From NCBI GenBank assembly GCA_036563805.1, contig DATCLS010000080.1, positions 1 through 41,931 of the forward strand: a DNA stretch of 41,931 nt, written 5' to 3'. The position numbers were made by a program, and so were the translations under genes. Origin of the DNA: DATCLS01 sp036563805 (GTDB lineage Bacteria > Actinomycetota > Acidimicrobiia > Acidimicrobiales > VFJN01). This document shows, in pieces, positions 7,576 to 14,385 of the stretch. The notes under the pieces were generated by a model, which worked only from the letters and a program-made list of their open reading frames with translations, made no database searches and was not told where the DNA came from. The number at the start of each line of letters is the position of its first letter. Position 1 is the first letter of the stretch.

Positions 7576-7836
7576 GTGAGTGCACAGCGTGTCGAAGAAG
7601 CCTGGCAGGTGAAGGCCGCGTGTCGTGGACCGCAAGCTGCCGTCTTCTTTCCGCCGCCACACTTCGAGCGCAAGAGCGAGAAGTTCAAGCGCGAAGAGCA
7701 AGCCAAGGCGATTTGTGCCACCTGCCCGGTGCGCCAACCGTGCCTTGAGTACGCCCTTCGTATCCGTGAGCCTCATGGCATCTGGGGAGGCTTGAGCGAG
7801 TCCGAGCGCCGAGCGCTGGTCGCGCAGCACAACTAG
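7576..7836 (+). CDS. WhiB-family [4Fe-4S] transcriptional regulator
   Basis: An 86-residue Wbl protein, a redox- or NO-sensitive iron-sulfur regulator that binds the primary sigma factor. The four cluster ligands are Cys16, Cys47, Cys50 and Cys56 with canonical CxxCx5C spacing (CATCPVRQPC), followed by the GIWGG turn and a basic-acidic tail SESERRALVAQHN. GTG 7576 is chosen because AAGGGGGG lies 7 bases upstream; GTG 7555 in the same frame would add seven residues. Codon use is less GC-biased than its neighbours, as is common for wbl genes. A 16-bp terminator follows, so it is monocistronic. Nearness to an ArsA pair recalls M. tuberculosis whiB4, but the GIWGGLSESERRAL tail is also shared with WhiB1/WhiB2 types. 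Confidence 0.93.
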   Translation: MSAQRVEEAWQVKAACRGPQAAVFFPPPHFERKSEKFKREEQAKAICATCPVRQPCLEYALRIREPHGIWGGLSESERRALVAQHN

Positions 7837-7861
7837 TCAGTCACGAGTCACAGTCAGCCGT

Positions 7862-7906
7862 ACCGGCGCAGCGCCATGCGAATGGGGGTGATGGCGCTGC
7901 GCCGGT
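7862..7906 (+). terminator. Strong intrinsic terminator of whiB
   Basis: A perfect 16-bp stem (7862-7877 with 7891-7906) with a 13-base loop, followed by CTTCTTCTTC. It begins 26 bases after the whiB stop. Confidence 0.88.
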
Positions 7907-7942
7907 CTTCTTCTTCGGGCCGAGAACCGCCAAGGGCAACGG

Positions 7943-7948
7943 TAGGCT
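7943..7948 (+). promoter_or_regulatory. -10 box (TAGGCT) upstream of fxsA
   Basis: TAGGCT matches TANNNT and lies exactly 6 bases before an ATG at 7955, so the predicted transcript starts at or next to that ATG, which opens a nine-codon reading frame ahead of fxsA. Confidence 0.5.
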
Positions 7949-7954
7949 GAGTCG

Positions 7955-7984
7955 ATGAGCCTGCCGCGTTCCGACCTGCTCTAG
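7955..7984 (+). CDS. Putative nine-residue leader peptide MSLPRSDLL
   Basis: ATG-AGC-CTG-CCG-CGT-TCC-GAC-CTG-CTC-TAG, ending 11 bases before the fxsA start. It has the -10 to ATG distance of a leaderless gene. It has no run of a single amino acid that would suggest attenuation. It may couple ribosomes to fxsA or may be chance; it has no homology that I recognise. Confidence 0.3.
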   Translation: MSLPRSDLL

Positions 7985-7995
7985 GACGCCCCTCG

Positions 7996-8544
7996 ATGGC
8001 CCTGCTGGTCCTCGTCTTCCTGGTCTTCCCCATCGCCGAGCTCGCGGTTCTCATCTCAGTGGGCCGGGCCATCGGGGTGCTCGACACGATCGGGCTGCTG
8101 ATCCTCGTCTCCGCCGTCGGTGCCTGGTTGGCCAAGCACCAGGGCACGGGCGTGCTCGCGCGCATCCGGGCCGCCCTCGACAGGGGCGAGATGCCCAGCC
8201 GCGAGGTGGCCGATGGGTTCCTCGTCCTGCTGGCAGGCGCGCTCATGATCGCACCGGGGTTCATCTCCGACTGCCTGGCGATCCTGTTGCTGCTGCCGCC
8301 CACCAGGGCGGTCGTCCGCCGCACGCTGCTCGCCTACGCCCTGCGCCGCGGGCGGGTGGCCGTGCTGTCCGGGGGCCGCGCGTCCGCCGGCCGGGGCCGG
8401 ATCCGGTTCCACTACGGCGCGCCCGGCGGCGCCCGGCGCAACGGCCACGGCCGGGTCGACGGTGACGGCGACGTGATCTGGGACGTCGAGAGCTGGGAGG
8501 AGCCGCCCCGGGGTCACGACGAGCTCGAGGGAGGTCCCCGATGA
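7996..8544 (+). CDS. fxsA: FxsA-family membrane protein
   Basis: A 182-residue FxsA-type protein. Residues 1-50 hold two hydrophobic segments (LLVLVFLVFPIAELAVLISV and IGLLILVSAVGAWLAKHQG), the family's PIAEL signature is present, and FLVLLAGALMIAPGFISDCLAILLLLPPTR (about 75-105) is the conserved third to fourth segment with its APGFISD motif. The C-terminal 60 residues are a polar, Gly/Arg-rich cytoplasmic tail. In E. coli FxsA (suppressor of F exclusion of phage T7) relieves phage exclusion; its normal role is unknown. Its stop overlaps the next start (ATGA at 8541-8544), so it is translationally coupled to the MBL hydrolase. Confidence 0.88.
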   Translation: MALLVLVFLVFPIAELAVLISVGRAIGVLDTIGLLILVSAVGAWLAKHQGTGVLARIRAALDRGEMPSREVADGFLVLLAGALMIAPGFISDCLAILLLLPPTRAVVRRTLLAYALRRGRVAVLSGGRASAGRGRIRFHYGAPGGARRNGHGRVDGDGDVIWDVESWEEPPRGHDELEGGPR

Positions 8545-9398
8545 GCACGTCCGACGACGCAGCCGTCGACGCCCCCCGCCCCATCGTCTACGGCGTGGCC
8601 AGCGCCTTGTCGCCGATGGTCCGCCGCATCGTGTGCCACAACCCGTCGATCATGACCGGCCCGGGCACCAACACCTACCTGGTCGGCATCGACGAGATCG
8701 CCGTGATCGACCCGGGCCCCGCCGACGACGCCCACCTCGACGCCGTGGCCGGCTGCGGTGGCGACCGCATCCGCTGGATCCTGCTCACCCACACCCACCC
8801 CGACCACTCACCCGGGGCCCTCGGCCTCAAGGAGCGCACGGGTGCCGAGGTGCTGGCGTTCGACAGCCGCGACGGCGTCGAGGTCGACGGCACGCTGGAG
8901 GACGGGTCGGTCATCGAGGCGACGGAGTTCCGCCTCACCGCGCTCCACACGCCGGGCCACGCCTCCAACCACCTCTGCTACCTGCTCAACGAGGAGCGGA
9001 TGCTGTTCACCGGTGACCACATCATGCAGGGCTCGACGGTCGTGATCGCCCCGCCCGACGGCGACATGGCCCAGTACCTGGCGTCGCTCGAGCGGCTCAA
9101 GCGCCTGCGGCCGCCGCTGCGGGCCATTGCCCCCGGCCACGGGCACGTCATCGACGACCCGCGGGCCGTGATCGACGAGTACATCACCCACCGCCAGGCC
9201 CGCGAGGCCCAGGTCATCGACCTGCTGCGGGCCAAGGGCTCCTCGCCGATCGCCGAGCTCGTCGAGGACATCTACGCCGACGTCCCTGAGGAGCTGCACT
9301 CGTGGGCCCGGCTGTCGGTCTGGGCCCACCTGCGCAAGCTGGCCGACGAGGGCCTGGCGCGCGGCGAGGGCCTCGACGACGTCTGGGAAGCCGCGTAA
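8541..9398 (+). CDS. MBL-fold metallo-hydrolase (LACTB2-like)
   Basis: A 285-residue metallo-beta-lactamase-fold hydrolase. Metal ligands are all visible: THTHPDH (about 78-84), the His of HTPGHASNH, the Asp of FTGDHIM and the His of APGHGH. A C-terminal winged-helix extension (about 215-285, AELVEDIYADVPEELHSWARLSVWAHLRKLADEG) matches the LACTB2/glyoxalase II-like branch, some of which are ribonucleases or thioester hydrolases. The N-terminal MTGPGTNTYLVG is typical of that branch. The substrate is not predictable. It is coupled by a four-base overlap to fxsA. Confidence 0.88.
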   Translation: MSTSDDAAVDAPRPIVYGVASALSPMVRRIVCHNPSIMTGPGTNTYLVGIDEIAVIDPGPADDAHLDAVAGCGGDRIRWILLTHTHPDHSPGALGLKERTGAEVLAFDSRDGVEVDGTLEDGSVIEATEFRLTALHTPGHASNHLCYLLNEERMLFTGDHIMQGSTVVIAPPDGDMAQYLASLERLKRLRPPLRAIAPGHGHVIDDPRAVIDEYITHRQAREAQVIDLLRAKGSSPIAELVEDIYADVPEELHSWARLSVWAHLRKLADEGLARGEGLDDVWEAA

Positions 9399-9434
9399 AG
9401 GGCCTGCGCTGGGTGGCTGGGAAAGGCGCTCCGC

Positions 9435-9440
9435 TAGATT
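9435..9440 (+). promoter_or_regulatory. -10 box (TAGATT) for the MerR gene
   Basis: TAGATT fits TANNNT and lies 8 bases before GTG 9449, a spacing that predicts a leaderless transcript and supports this start over the upstream ones. Confidence 0.5.
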
Positions 9441-9448
9441 TCGGCGAC

Positions 9449-10195
9449 GTGAGCGCGGTCTCCGAGACGACGGACGGGCTGACCGTCGACCAGGTCGCGC
9501 GCCTGACCGGCACGACGGTCCGGACGATCCGCTGGTACCAATCCGAGGGGCTGCTGCCCGCGCCCCGCCGGGCCGGGCGCACGGCCCGCTACGACGCCGA
9601 CCACGTCCAGCGGCTGGAAGCCATCCGCGACCTCCAGGCCCACGGCCTGACGCTGGTGGCGATCCGCCGCCTGCTGGAGCGGGCCCCCGACACCGCGGCC
9701 AACGCCCTGGCGTTCGTCCAGGCGGCCGTGTCGCCGGCCAGCAAGGACGAGGTCGAGGTCATCGACGCCGCCGAGGGCGCCGCCCGCCTGGGCGCGGCGC
9801 CGACGCCGGCGCTCGCCGCCCACCTCGAGAGCCTCGGCGTCATCCGGGTCCTGCCCGACGGGCGGTGGGAGCTGCCGGCCCCGGCGCTGTTCCGGGCGGC
9901 CGAGGAGCTGGCCGAGTTCGACTTCCCGCTCGAGCAGCAGGTCGAGATCGTCCACCACCTGCGGGCGCACACCGAGGAGATGGCCCGGATCCTGGTCGAC
10001 TTCTTCGTCGAGCACTTCTGGCCGGGCCGCGAGGACGACCCCGAGGCCTGGGCCGAGATGACCGCTGCGCTCGGCCGCCTGCGGCCCCTGGCCACGACCT
10101 CGGTCGTCGCCCTGCTCGACACGGCGCTGGCGCGGGCCGCCGAGCGGGCCACCGAGCGCCAGCTCGGCCACCGGGCCGACCCGGCCGCCAGCTGA
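9449..10195 (+). CDS. MerR-family transcriptional regulator
   Basis: A 248-residue regulator. The N-terminal MerR winged helix is LTVDQVARLTGTTVRTIRWYQSEGLLPAPRR (about 10-40), with TARYDADHVQRLEAIRDLQAHGLTLVAIRRLLE continuing it to about residue 80. The long C-terminal region (90-248) is alpha-helical with no Cys metal site, so it is not a classical metal- or redox-sensing MerR and probably binds a small molecule or partner. The frame is open from 9302, but GTG 9449 is chosen because it does not overlap the MBL gene, begins the conserved domain and has a -10 box 8 bases upstream. The regulated gene is unknown. Confidence 0.82.
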   Translation: MSAVSETTDGLTVDQVARLTGTTVRTIRWYQSEGLLPAPRRAGRTARYDADHVQRLEAIRDLQAHGLTLVAIRRLLERAPDTAANALAFVQAAVSPASKDEVEVIDAAEGAARLGAAPTPALAAHLESLGVIRVLPDGRWELPAPALFRAAEELAEFDFPLEQQVEIVHHLRAHTEEMARILVDFFVEHFWPGREDDPEAWAEMTAALGRLRPLATTSVVALLDTALARAAERATERQLGHRADPAAS

Positions 10196-10314
10196 CGCCG
10201 CTCGCGGCCGGACAACCGCGCCCCATCCCGGCCGGGCCCGCTCACCCCGGATCACGCCCCCACCCCGGCGCATCCGGACAAACCGCGGCCCGTCCCGGCG
10301 GGCGGACCGCTCGG

Positions 10315-11490
10315 TCAGGCCTCGGCGGCGTCGAGCGCGGCCACCGCAGCGTCGAGCATGCGGGCGCTGCACCCGGCCATGGCGGCCGGCGGGACCGCCT
10401 CGGCCACGATGCGCTCGGCGATCTGCCGGAACGCCTCGGCGGCCGGCCCCTCGCCCAGGACCGCCGGCTCGCCCGCGTCGCCCCCGGCCGACACGGCCGG
10501 CTCGAGCGGCACCTTGCCGAGCAGGGGCACGCCGGCGTCGTGGGCCAGCTGCTCGCCCCCGCCCTCGCCGAACAGGGCGTAGGTCTCGCCGTGGTCGCAC
10601 TGGAAGGCGCTCATGTTCTCGATGGCGCCCGCCACGCGCAGGTAGCTCTTGCGGGCCATGCCCACCGCCCGGACGGCCACCTTCTGGGCGGCCTTGGCCG
10701 GCGTGGTGACGACGATGACCTCGGACCGGGGGATCAGCTTGGCCACCCCCATCTGCACGTCACCGGTCCCCGGTGGCATGTCGACGAGCAGGTAGTCGAG
10801 GTCGTCGCCCCACTTCACGTCCTGCAGGAAGTGCTGGACGCCCCGGTTGAGCATGAGCCCCCGCCACATGAGGGCGGTCTCCTCGTCGTCGACCAGGAAG
10901 CCCATCGACACGACCCGCACGACGCCGGCGCCGATGTGCCGCTCGAGCGGCACCATCAGCTTGCGCCCGTCGCGCAGCTCGCCCGACAGGCGGCCGCTCA
11001 GCCCGAGCATGCGGGGCACCGAGAAACCCCAGATGTCGGCGTCGAGCACGCCGACGGTCAGGCCCCGGTCGGCCAGGGCCGCAGCCAGGTTGACGGTGAC
11101 CGACGACTTGCCGACCCCGCCCTTGCCGGACGACACGAGGATGACCTTGGCCTCGAGCGGGACCGCCGTCTCCTCCGGGCGCTGGGCGACGTTCCACCGG
11201 GCCTTGGCCATCGCCGAGGCCCGCTGCTCGGGGGTCATCTCCGTCCACCGCAGGGTCACGCCGGACACGCCGGGCAGCGACTCGACGCGGGCCACGACGT
11301 CGTGCTGGAGCTGGGCCCGCAGCGGGCAGCCCGCCGTGGTCAGGGCGACCGTGACGGTGACCGCGCCGCCCGGATCGACCTCGACGTCGCGCACCATGCC
11401 GAGGTCGACGACGTCGCTGCCGAGCTCGGGATCGATGACGCCCCGCAGCACGCTGCGGACATCGTCGCTGGTCGGGGGGCTGGTCGGCAC
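10315..11490 (-). CDS. mrp: Mrp/NBP35-family iron-sulfur carrier ATPase (ApbC)
   Basis: A 391-residue P-loop ATPase that transfers [4Fe-4S] clusters to apoproteins. An N-terminal MIP18/DUF59 domain (about 8-85, VLRGVIDPELGSDVVDLGMV and TTAGCPLRAQL) precedes the ATPase with Walker A SSGKGGVGKSS, LDADIWGFSVPRMLGL and VDMPPGTGDVQM. The usual CxxC cluster motif near the C-terminus is reduced to one Cys (ENMSAFQCDHGE). The frame is open far upstream, but GTG 11490 is chosen: it begins the DUF59 domain and a TAGAAT box lies 7 bases before it. It diverges from a SufR-like regulator, with an A-type carrier beyond, so this is an iron-sulfur biogenesis locus. Confidence 0.9.
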   Translation of the reverse strand: MPTSPPTSDDVRSVLRGVIDPELGSDVVDLGMVRDVEVDPGGAVTVTVALTTAGCPLRAQLQHDVVARVESLPGVSGVTLRWTEMTPEQRASAMAKARWNVAQRPEETAVPLEAKVILVSSGKGGVGKSSVTVNLAAALADRGLTVGVLDADIWGFSVPRMLGLSGRLSGELRDGRKLMVPLERHIGAGVVRVVSMGFLVDDEETALMWRGLMLNRGVQHFLQDVKWGDDLDYLLVDMPPGTGDVQMGVAKLIPRSEVIVVTTPAKAAQKVAVRAVGMARKSYLRVAGAIENMSAFQCDHGETYALFGEGGGEQLAHDAGVPLLGKVPLEPAVSAGGDAGEPAVLGEGPAAEAFRQIAERIVAEAVPPAAMAGCSARMLDAAVAALDAAEA

Positions 11491-11497
11491 GGGGTCG

Positions 11498-11503
11498 ATT
11501 CTA
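11498..11503 (-). promoter_or_regulatory. -10 box (TAGAAT) for mrp
   Basis: Read on the minus strand, TAGAAT lies 7 bases before the GTG of mrp, predicting a leaderless mRNA. It faces the divergent -10 box at 11538, so a regulator bound in this 60-base gap would affect both genes. Confidence 0.55.
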
Positions 11504-11537
11504 CCGACGCAGCCCGGTGAAACCCGGGGCGGACCAG

Positions 11538-11543
11538 TAGGCT
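11538..11543 (+). promoter_or_regulatory. -10 box (TAGGCT) for the SufR-like gene
   Basis: TAGGCT lies 7 bases before GTG 11551, again leaderless spacing. The two divergent boxes are only 34 bases apart. Confidence 0.55.
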
Positions 11544-11550
11544 CGGGGGC

Positions 11551-12228
11551 GTGACCGAGTCGTTCGCGCCCCGACTCGCAGTCCTCAAGGCCCTCGGCGA
11601 CAACACGCGCTACGCCATCTACCTGGAGCTCGCCCGGTCGGCCCGGCCCTTGGCCACCGCCGAGATCGCCGAGACCCTGGGCCTGCACCCCAACACGGTC
11701 CGCCCCCACCTGGAGCGGATGCGCGAGGTCGGCCTGCTGGTGGTCGAGGCCGACGCCCGGGGTGCGGTCGGCCGCCCCCAGCACCGCTACTCGCTGGCGC
11801 CCGACGCGCCGTCGCTCGGCCTCGAGCCGGCGACGTTCCCCCTGCTGGCGGGCATGCTCCTCCAGTTGGCCGGGGCCGCCGGCGTGGGCACCGACGAGGC
11901 GGTCGAGGTCGGGCGCGACCAGGGCGAGGCCGACGCCGTCGCCGCCAGGGCCGCGCCGTCCGGCTGCCTGGCCGCCCTGGTGGCCCGGCTCGACGCCCTG
12001 GGCTTCGACCCGGCGGTGGCGTCCGACGACGAGGGCCAGGCCCGGGTGTCGTTCACCCACTGCCCGTTCCGGTCGCTGGCCGAGGCCAACCCCGACGTCG
12101 TGTGCGGCCTGCACCGGGGCATGGTCGAGGGGTTCGTCGACGCCTGCGGCGGGGGCCGGGTGGAGGCGTTCCGCTCGCTGCTCGACCTCACGCCGTGCCA
12201 GGTCGACCTGGTCCTCACGGCGTCCTGA
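11551..12228 (+). CDS. SufR-like iron-sulfur-sensing winged-helix regulator
   Basis: A 225-residue regulator. An ArsR/DeoR-like winged helix occupies residues 8-90 (LKALGDNTRYAIYLELA, LGLHPNTVRPHLERMREVGLLVVE, then a wing with GRPQHRYSLA). The C-terminal domain has four Cys, C171, C185, C199 and C216, within THCPFRSLAE, PDVVCGLHRGMVEG, DACGGG and LTPCQV; SufR proteins use such Cys to bind an iron-sulfur cluster and repress suf genes. The neighbours Mrp and an A-type carrier support this. It probably controls the divergent promoter it shares with mrp. If it is not SufR itself, it is a relative with the same fold and Cys arrangement. No suf operon lies in the window. Confidence 0.78.
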   Translation: MTESFAPRLAVLKALGDNTRYAIYLELARSARPLATAEIAETLGLHPNTVRPHLERMREVGLLVVEADARGAVGRPQHRYSLAPDAPSLGLEPATFPLLAGMLLQLAGAAGVGTDEAVEVGRDQGEADAVAARAAPSGCLAALVARLDALGFDPAVASDDEGQARVSFTHCPFRSLAEANPDVVCGLHRGMVEGFVDACGGGRVEAFRSLLDLTPCQVDLVLTAS

Positions 12229-12316
12229 CCGGCCGCCACGGCCGCCCTGACGGCGGTCGGGTCGCCGGTTCCGGCGTCGGGGGCCGCCGTAGTCGCCTGT
12301 CGGCGAGCGGTCCCGG

Positions 12317-12322
12317 TAGGCT
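12317..12322 (+). promoter_or_regulatory. -10 box (TAGGCT) for erpA
   Basis: TAGGCT predicts a start near 12329 and a leader of about 34 bases carrying AGGAGG at 12347-12352, so this gene has a conventional leader, unlike many neighbours. Confidence 0.45.
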
Positions 12323-12362
12323 CGTCCGCGGTCTGAACACACCTCCAGGAGGCCTCGAGACT

Positions 12363-12683
12363 GTGATCACCCTCACAGACAGCGCCACCGACAAGGTCCG
12401 CTCCCTCATGGAAGCCGAGGGCGTCCCCAACCTCGCGCTGCGCGTGGCCGTGCGTCCCGGTGGCTGCTCGGGCTTCAGCTACGAGATGTTCTTCGACACC
12501 GACGTGTCCGACGACGACAAGACCGCCGAGTTCTCCGGGGTCAAGGTCGTCGTCGACCCGTCGAGCGCCATGCTGCTCGAGGGCGCCACGCTCGACTACA
12601 AGGACGGCCTGCAGGGCGCCGGGTTCGCCATCGACAACCCGAACGCGCAGCGCACCTGCGGCTGCGGGCAGAGCTTCAGCTAA
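12363..12683 (+). CDS. erpA: A-type iron-sulfur carrier (ErpA/IscA, HesB-like)
   Basis: A 106-residue HesB/IscA-family protein that carries iron-sulfur clusters to target enzymes. The three ligands are Cys35 in PGGCSGFSY and Cys99/Cys101 in TCGCGQSF, at the normal spacing, and the length is typical. GTG 12363 has an AGGAGG ribosome site 10 bases upstream. It follows the SufR-like gene on the same strand with its own -10 box, so it may be both co-transcribed and independently expressed. The ErpA versus IscA name cannot be settled from sequence alone. Confidence 0.92.
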   Translation: MITLTDSATDKVRSLMEAEGVPNLALRVAVRPGGCSGFSYEMFFDTDVSDDDKTAEFSGVKVVVDPSSAMLLEGATLDYKDGLQGAGFAIDNPNAQRTCGCGQSFS

Positions 12684-12733
12684 GGCCGGCCCCGGCACGT
12701 CGCGGCTGCCCGGCGGGGTACCGAGCGTCAACG

Positions 12734-14299
12734 GTGACGCGCTACGACACCCGGCCGGCCCACATGGCGCCCCGGTACGACCGGCGGCGCCTCGGCGCGC
12801 TCGTGGTCGCCGGGCTGCTGCTCGTCGGGGCGGCGGTCGCCCTCCAGGTCGTCGTGCTCGACGACGAGCCGAGCTCGTCCACCGACTCGGCCGAGGGTGC
12901 CGACGATGGCTCGGCCGACGAGCCCGACCCGGGGAGCGACGATGCCGGCGCAGGCGAGGGCGACCCTCCCGCCGACGGCCCAACCTCGGGGTTCCAGACA
13001 CCGGGGCTGCTGACGTTCCGCGGCAGCCCGACCCGCAGCTACTACGGCGAGGGCCCGGTGCCGTCGCAGCCGACCGTGCTGTGGGACTACCCGGGGGCCT
13101 CCGGCGGCATGTGCGCCGAGTCGACGGTGGGCCAGGAGACCCGGACGTGGTGCGGCACGGGCTGGACCGGCGAGCCGGCCGTGTTCGAGCGCGACGGCCG
13201 CACGTGGGTGGTGTTCGGCGCCTACGACCGCCACGTCCACTTCGTGGACTACGAGACCGGCGAGGACATCATCCCCCCGTTCCCGACCGGCGACATCATC
13301 AAGGGCTCGGTCACCGTCGACCCGGACGGGTTCCCGCTCGTCTACTCGGGCAGCCGCGACAACCGCCTCCACGTCATCGCCATCGACGGACCCGAGCCCC
13401 GCGAGCTGTGGTCGCTCGACGCCCAGGCCGTGTCGCCCACGATGTGGAACGACGACTGGGACGGCTCGCCCCTCGTCGTCGACGACTACCTCTACGAGGG
13501 CGGCGAGAACTCCCAGTTCCACATCGTGAAGCTGAACCGCAGCTACGCGGCCGATGGAACGGTCCAGGTCGACCCCGAGCTGGTGTTCAACACCCCGGGC
13601 TGGGACGACGAGCTGCTCGCCGCCCTGGGCGACCGGGAGGTGTCGATCGAGAACTCGGTCGCCCTCCACGACGGGGTCGTCTACTTCGCCAACTCGGGCG
13701 GCCTGGTGCAGGGGTGGGACGTGTCGGGCCTCGCCGAGGGTGTCGAGCCCACCCGCGTGTTCCGGTTCTGGACCGGCGACGACACCGACGCTTCGATCGT
13801 CGTCGACGACGAGGGCTTCCTGTACGTGGCCAGCGAGTACGAGCGGTTCACCGAGCGGTCCGGCGCCGTGGGCCAGCTCATGAAGCTCGACCCCCGCCGG
13901 CCCGACGACCCGCTCGTGTGGTCGGTGCACGACCCCGACGCCACTCCGGGCACGACCGCCGGCATCTGGGCCACGCCCGCCCTCCACGACGACCTGGTGA
14001 TCGCCCCGACCGACAACGGCGACGTGCTCGGCGTCGACCGGGCCACCGGCGAGATCCGCTGGCAGTTCGAGCTGCCGCCGCCCACGTGGCAGTCGCCGGT
14101 GGTCGTCGACGACGTGCTGATCCTGGGCGACTGCAACGGCGTCCTCCACGCCTACGACGTGTCCGACACCAGCGTGACGCCGCCCGAGCTGTGGTCCGTC
14201 GAGCTGGGCGGATGCATCGAGTCCACGCCGGCCGTGTGGCACGGCCGCATGTTCGTCGGCACCCGGGGCGGCCGCTTCTTCGCCGTCGGCGACCCGTAG
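12734..14299 (+). CDS. Membrane-anchored beta-propeller (PQQ-like) protein
   Basis: A 521-residue protein. A single membrane segment (about 20-41, LGALVVAGLLLVGAAVALQVVV) is followed by an acidic Asp/Glu/Ser/Gly linker (about 42-85) and a beta-propeller (about 90-521). The blades show repeats such as FERDGRTWVVFGAYDRHVHFVDYETGE, WNDDWDGSPLVVDDYLYEG, ATPALHDDLVIAPTDNGDVLGVDRATGEI and STPAVWHGRMFVGTRGGRFFAV, typical of PQQ-like/quinoprotein folds. No PQQ-binding enzyme motif is evident, so a binding or scaffold role outside the cell is more likely. Two Cys pairs could form disulfides. GTG 12734 is chosen; an ATG at 12764 is an alternative. Confidence 0.8.
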   Translation: MTRYDTRPAHMAPRYDRRRLGALVVAGLLLVGAAVALQVVVLDDEPSSSTDSAEGADDGSADEPDPGSDDAGAGEGDPPADGPTSGFQTPGLLTFRGSPTRSYYGEGPVPSQPTVLWDYPGASGGMCAESTVGQETRTWCGTGWTGEPAVFERDGRTWVVFGAYDRHVHFVDYETGEDIIPPFPTGDIIKGSVTVDPDGFPLVYSGSRDNRLHVIAIDGPEPRELWSLDAQAVSPTMWNDDWDGSPLVVDDYLYEGGENSQFHIVKLNRSYAADGTVQVDPELVFNTPGWDDELLAALGDREVSIENSVALHDGVVYFANSGGLVQGWDVSGLAEGVEPTRVFRFWTGDDTDASIVVDDEGFLYVASEYERFTERSGAVGQLMKLDPRRPDDPLVWSVHDPDATPGTTAGIWATPALHDDLVIAPTDNGDVLGVDRATGEIRWQFELPPPTWQSPVVVDDVLILGDCNGVLHAYDVSDTSVTPPELWSVELGGCIESTPAVWHGRMFVGTRGGRFFAVGDP

Positions 14300-14373
14300 G
14301 CCGCCGGGGGGGGCGACGCGGGCCACCGGGAAGCGGTCGCCGCTCGCCGTCACGGCGGGGCGGGGGCCGCCTC

Positions 14374-14379
14374 TATCCT
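14374..14379 (+). promoter_or_regulatory. -10 box (TATCCT) for the 2Fe-2S fusion gene
   Basis: TATCCT matches TANNNT and lies 6 bases before GTG 14386, predicting a leaderless mRNA and supporting this start. Confidence 0.55.
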
Positions 14380-14385
14380 CGGCGC

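Noticed and set aside
9302..9448. Earlier start for the MerR regulator
   Set aside because: It would overlap the end of the MBL gene by about 97 bases and encode Gly/Arg-rich sequence lacking similarity to MerR.
11491..12342. N-terminal extension of mrp on the minus strand
   Set aside because: The extra residues are low-complexity antisense of the SufR-like gene; GTG 11490 with its own -10 box fits the family start.
12460..14385. Very long frame fused to the 2Fe-2S gene
   Set aside because: Upstream of 14386 it is a shadow of erpA and the propeller gene; the ferredoxin domain and -10 box fix the start at GTG 14386.
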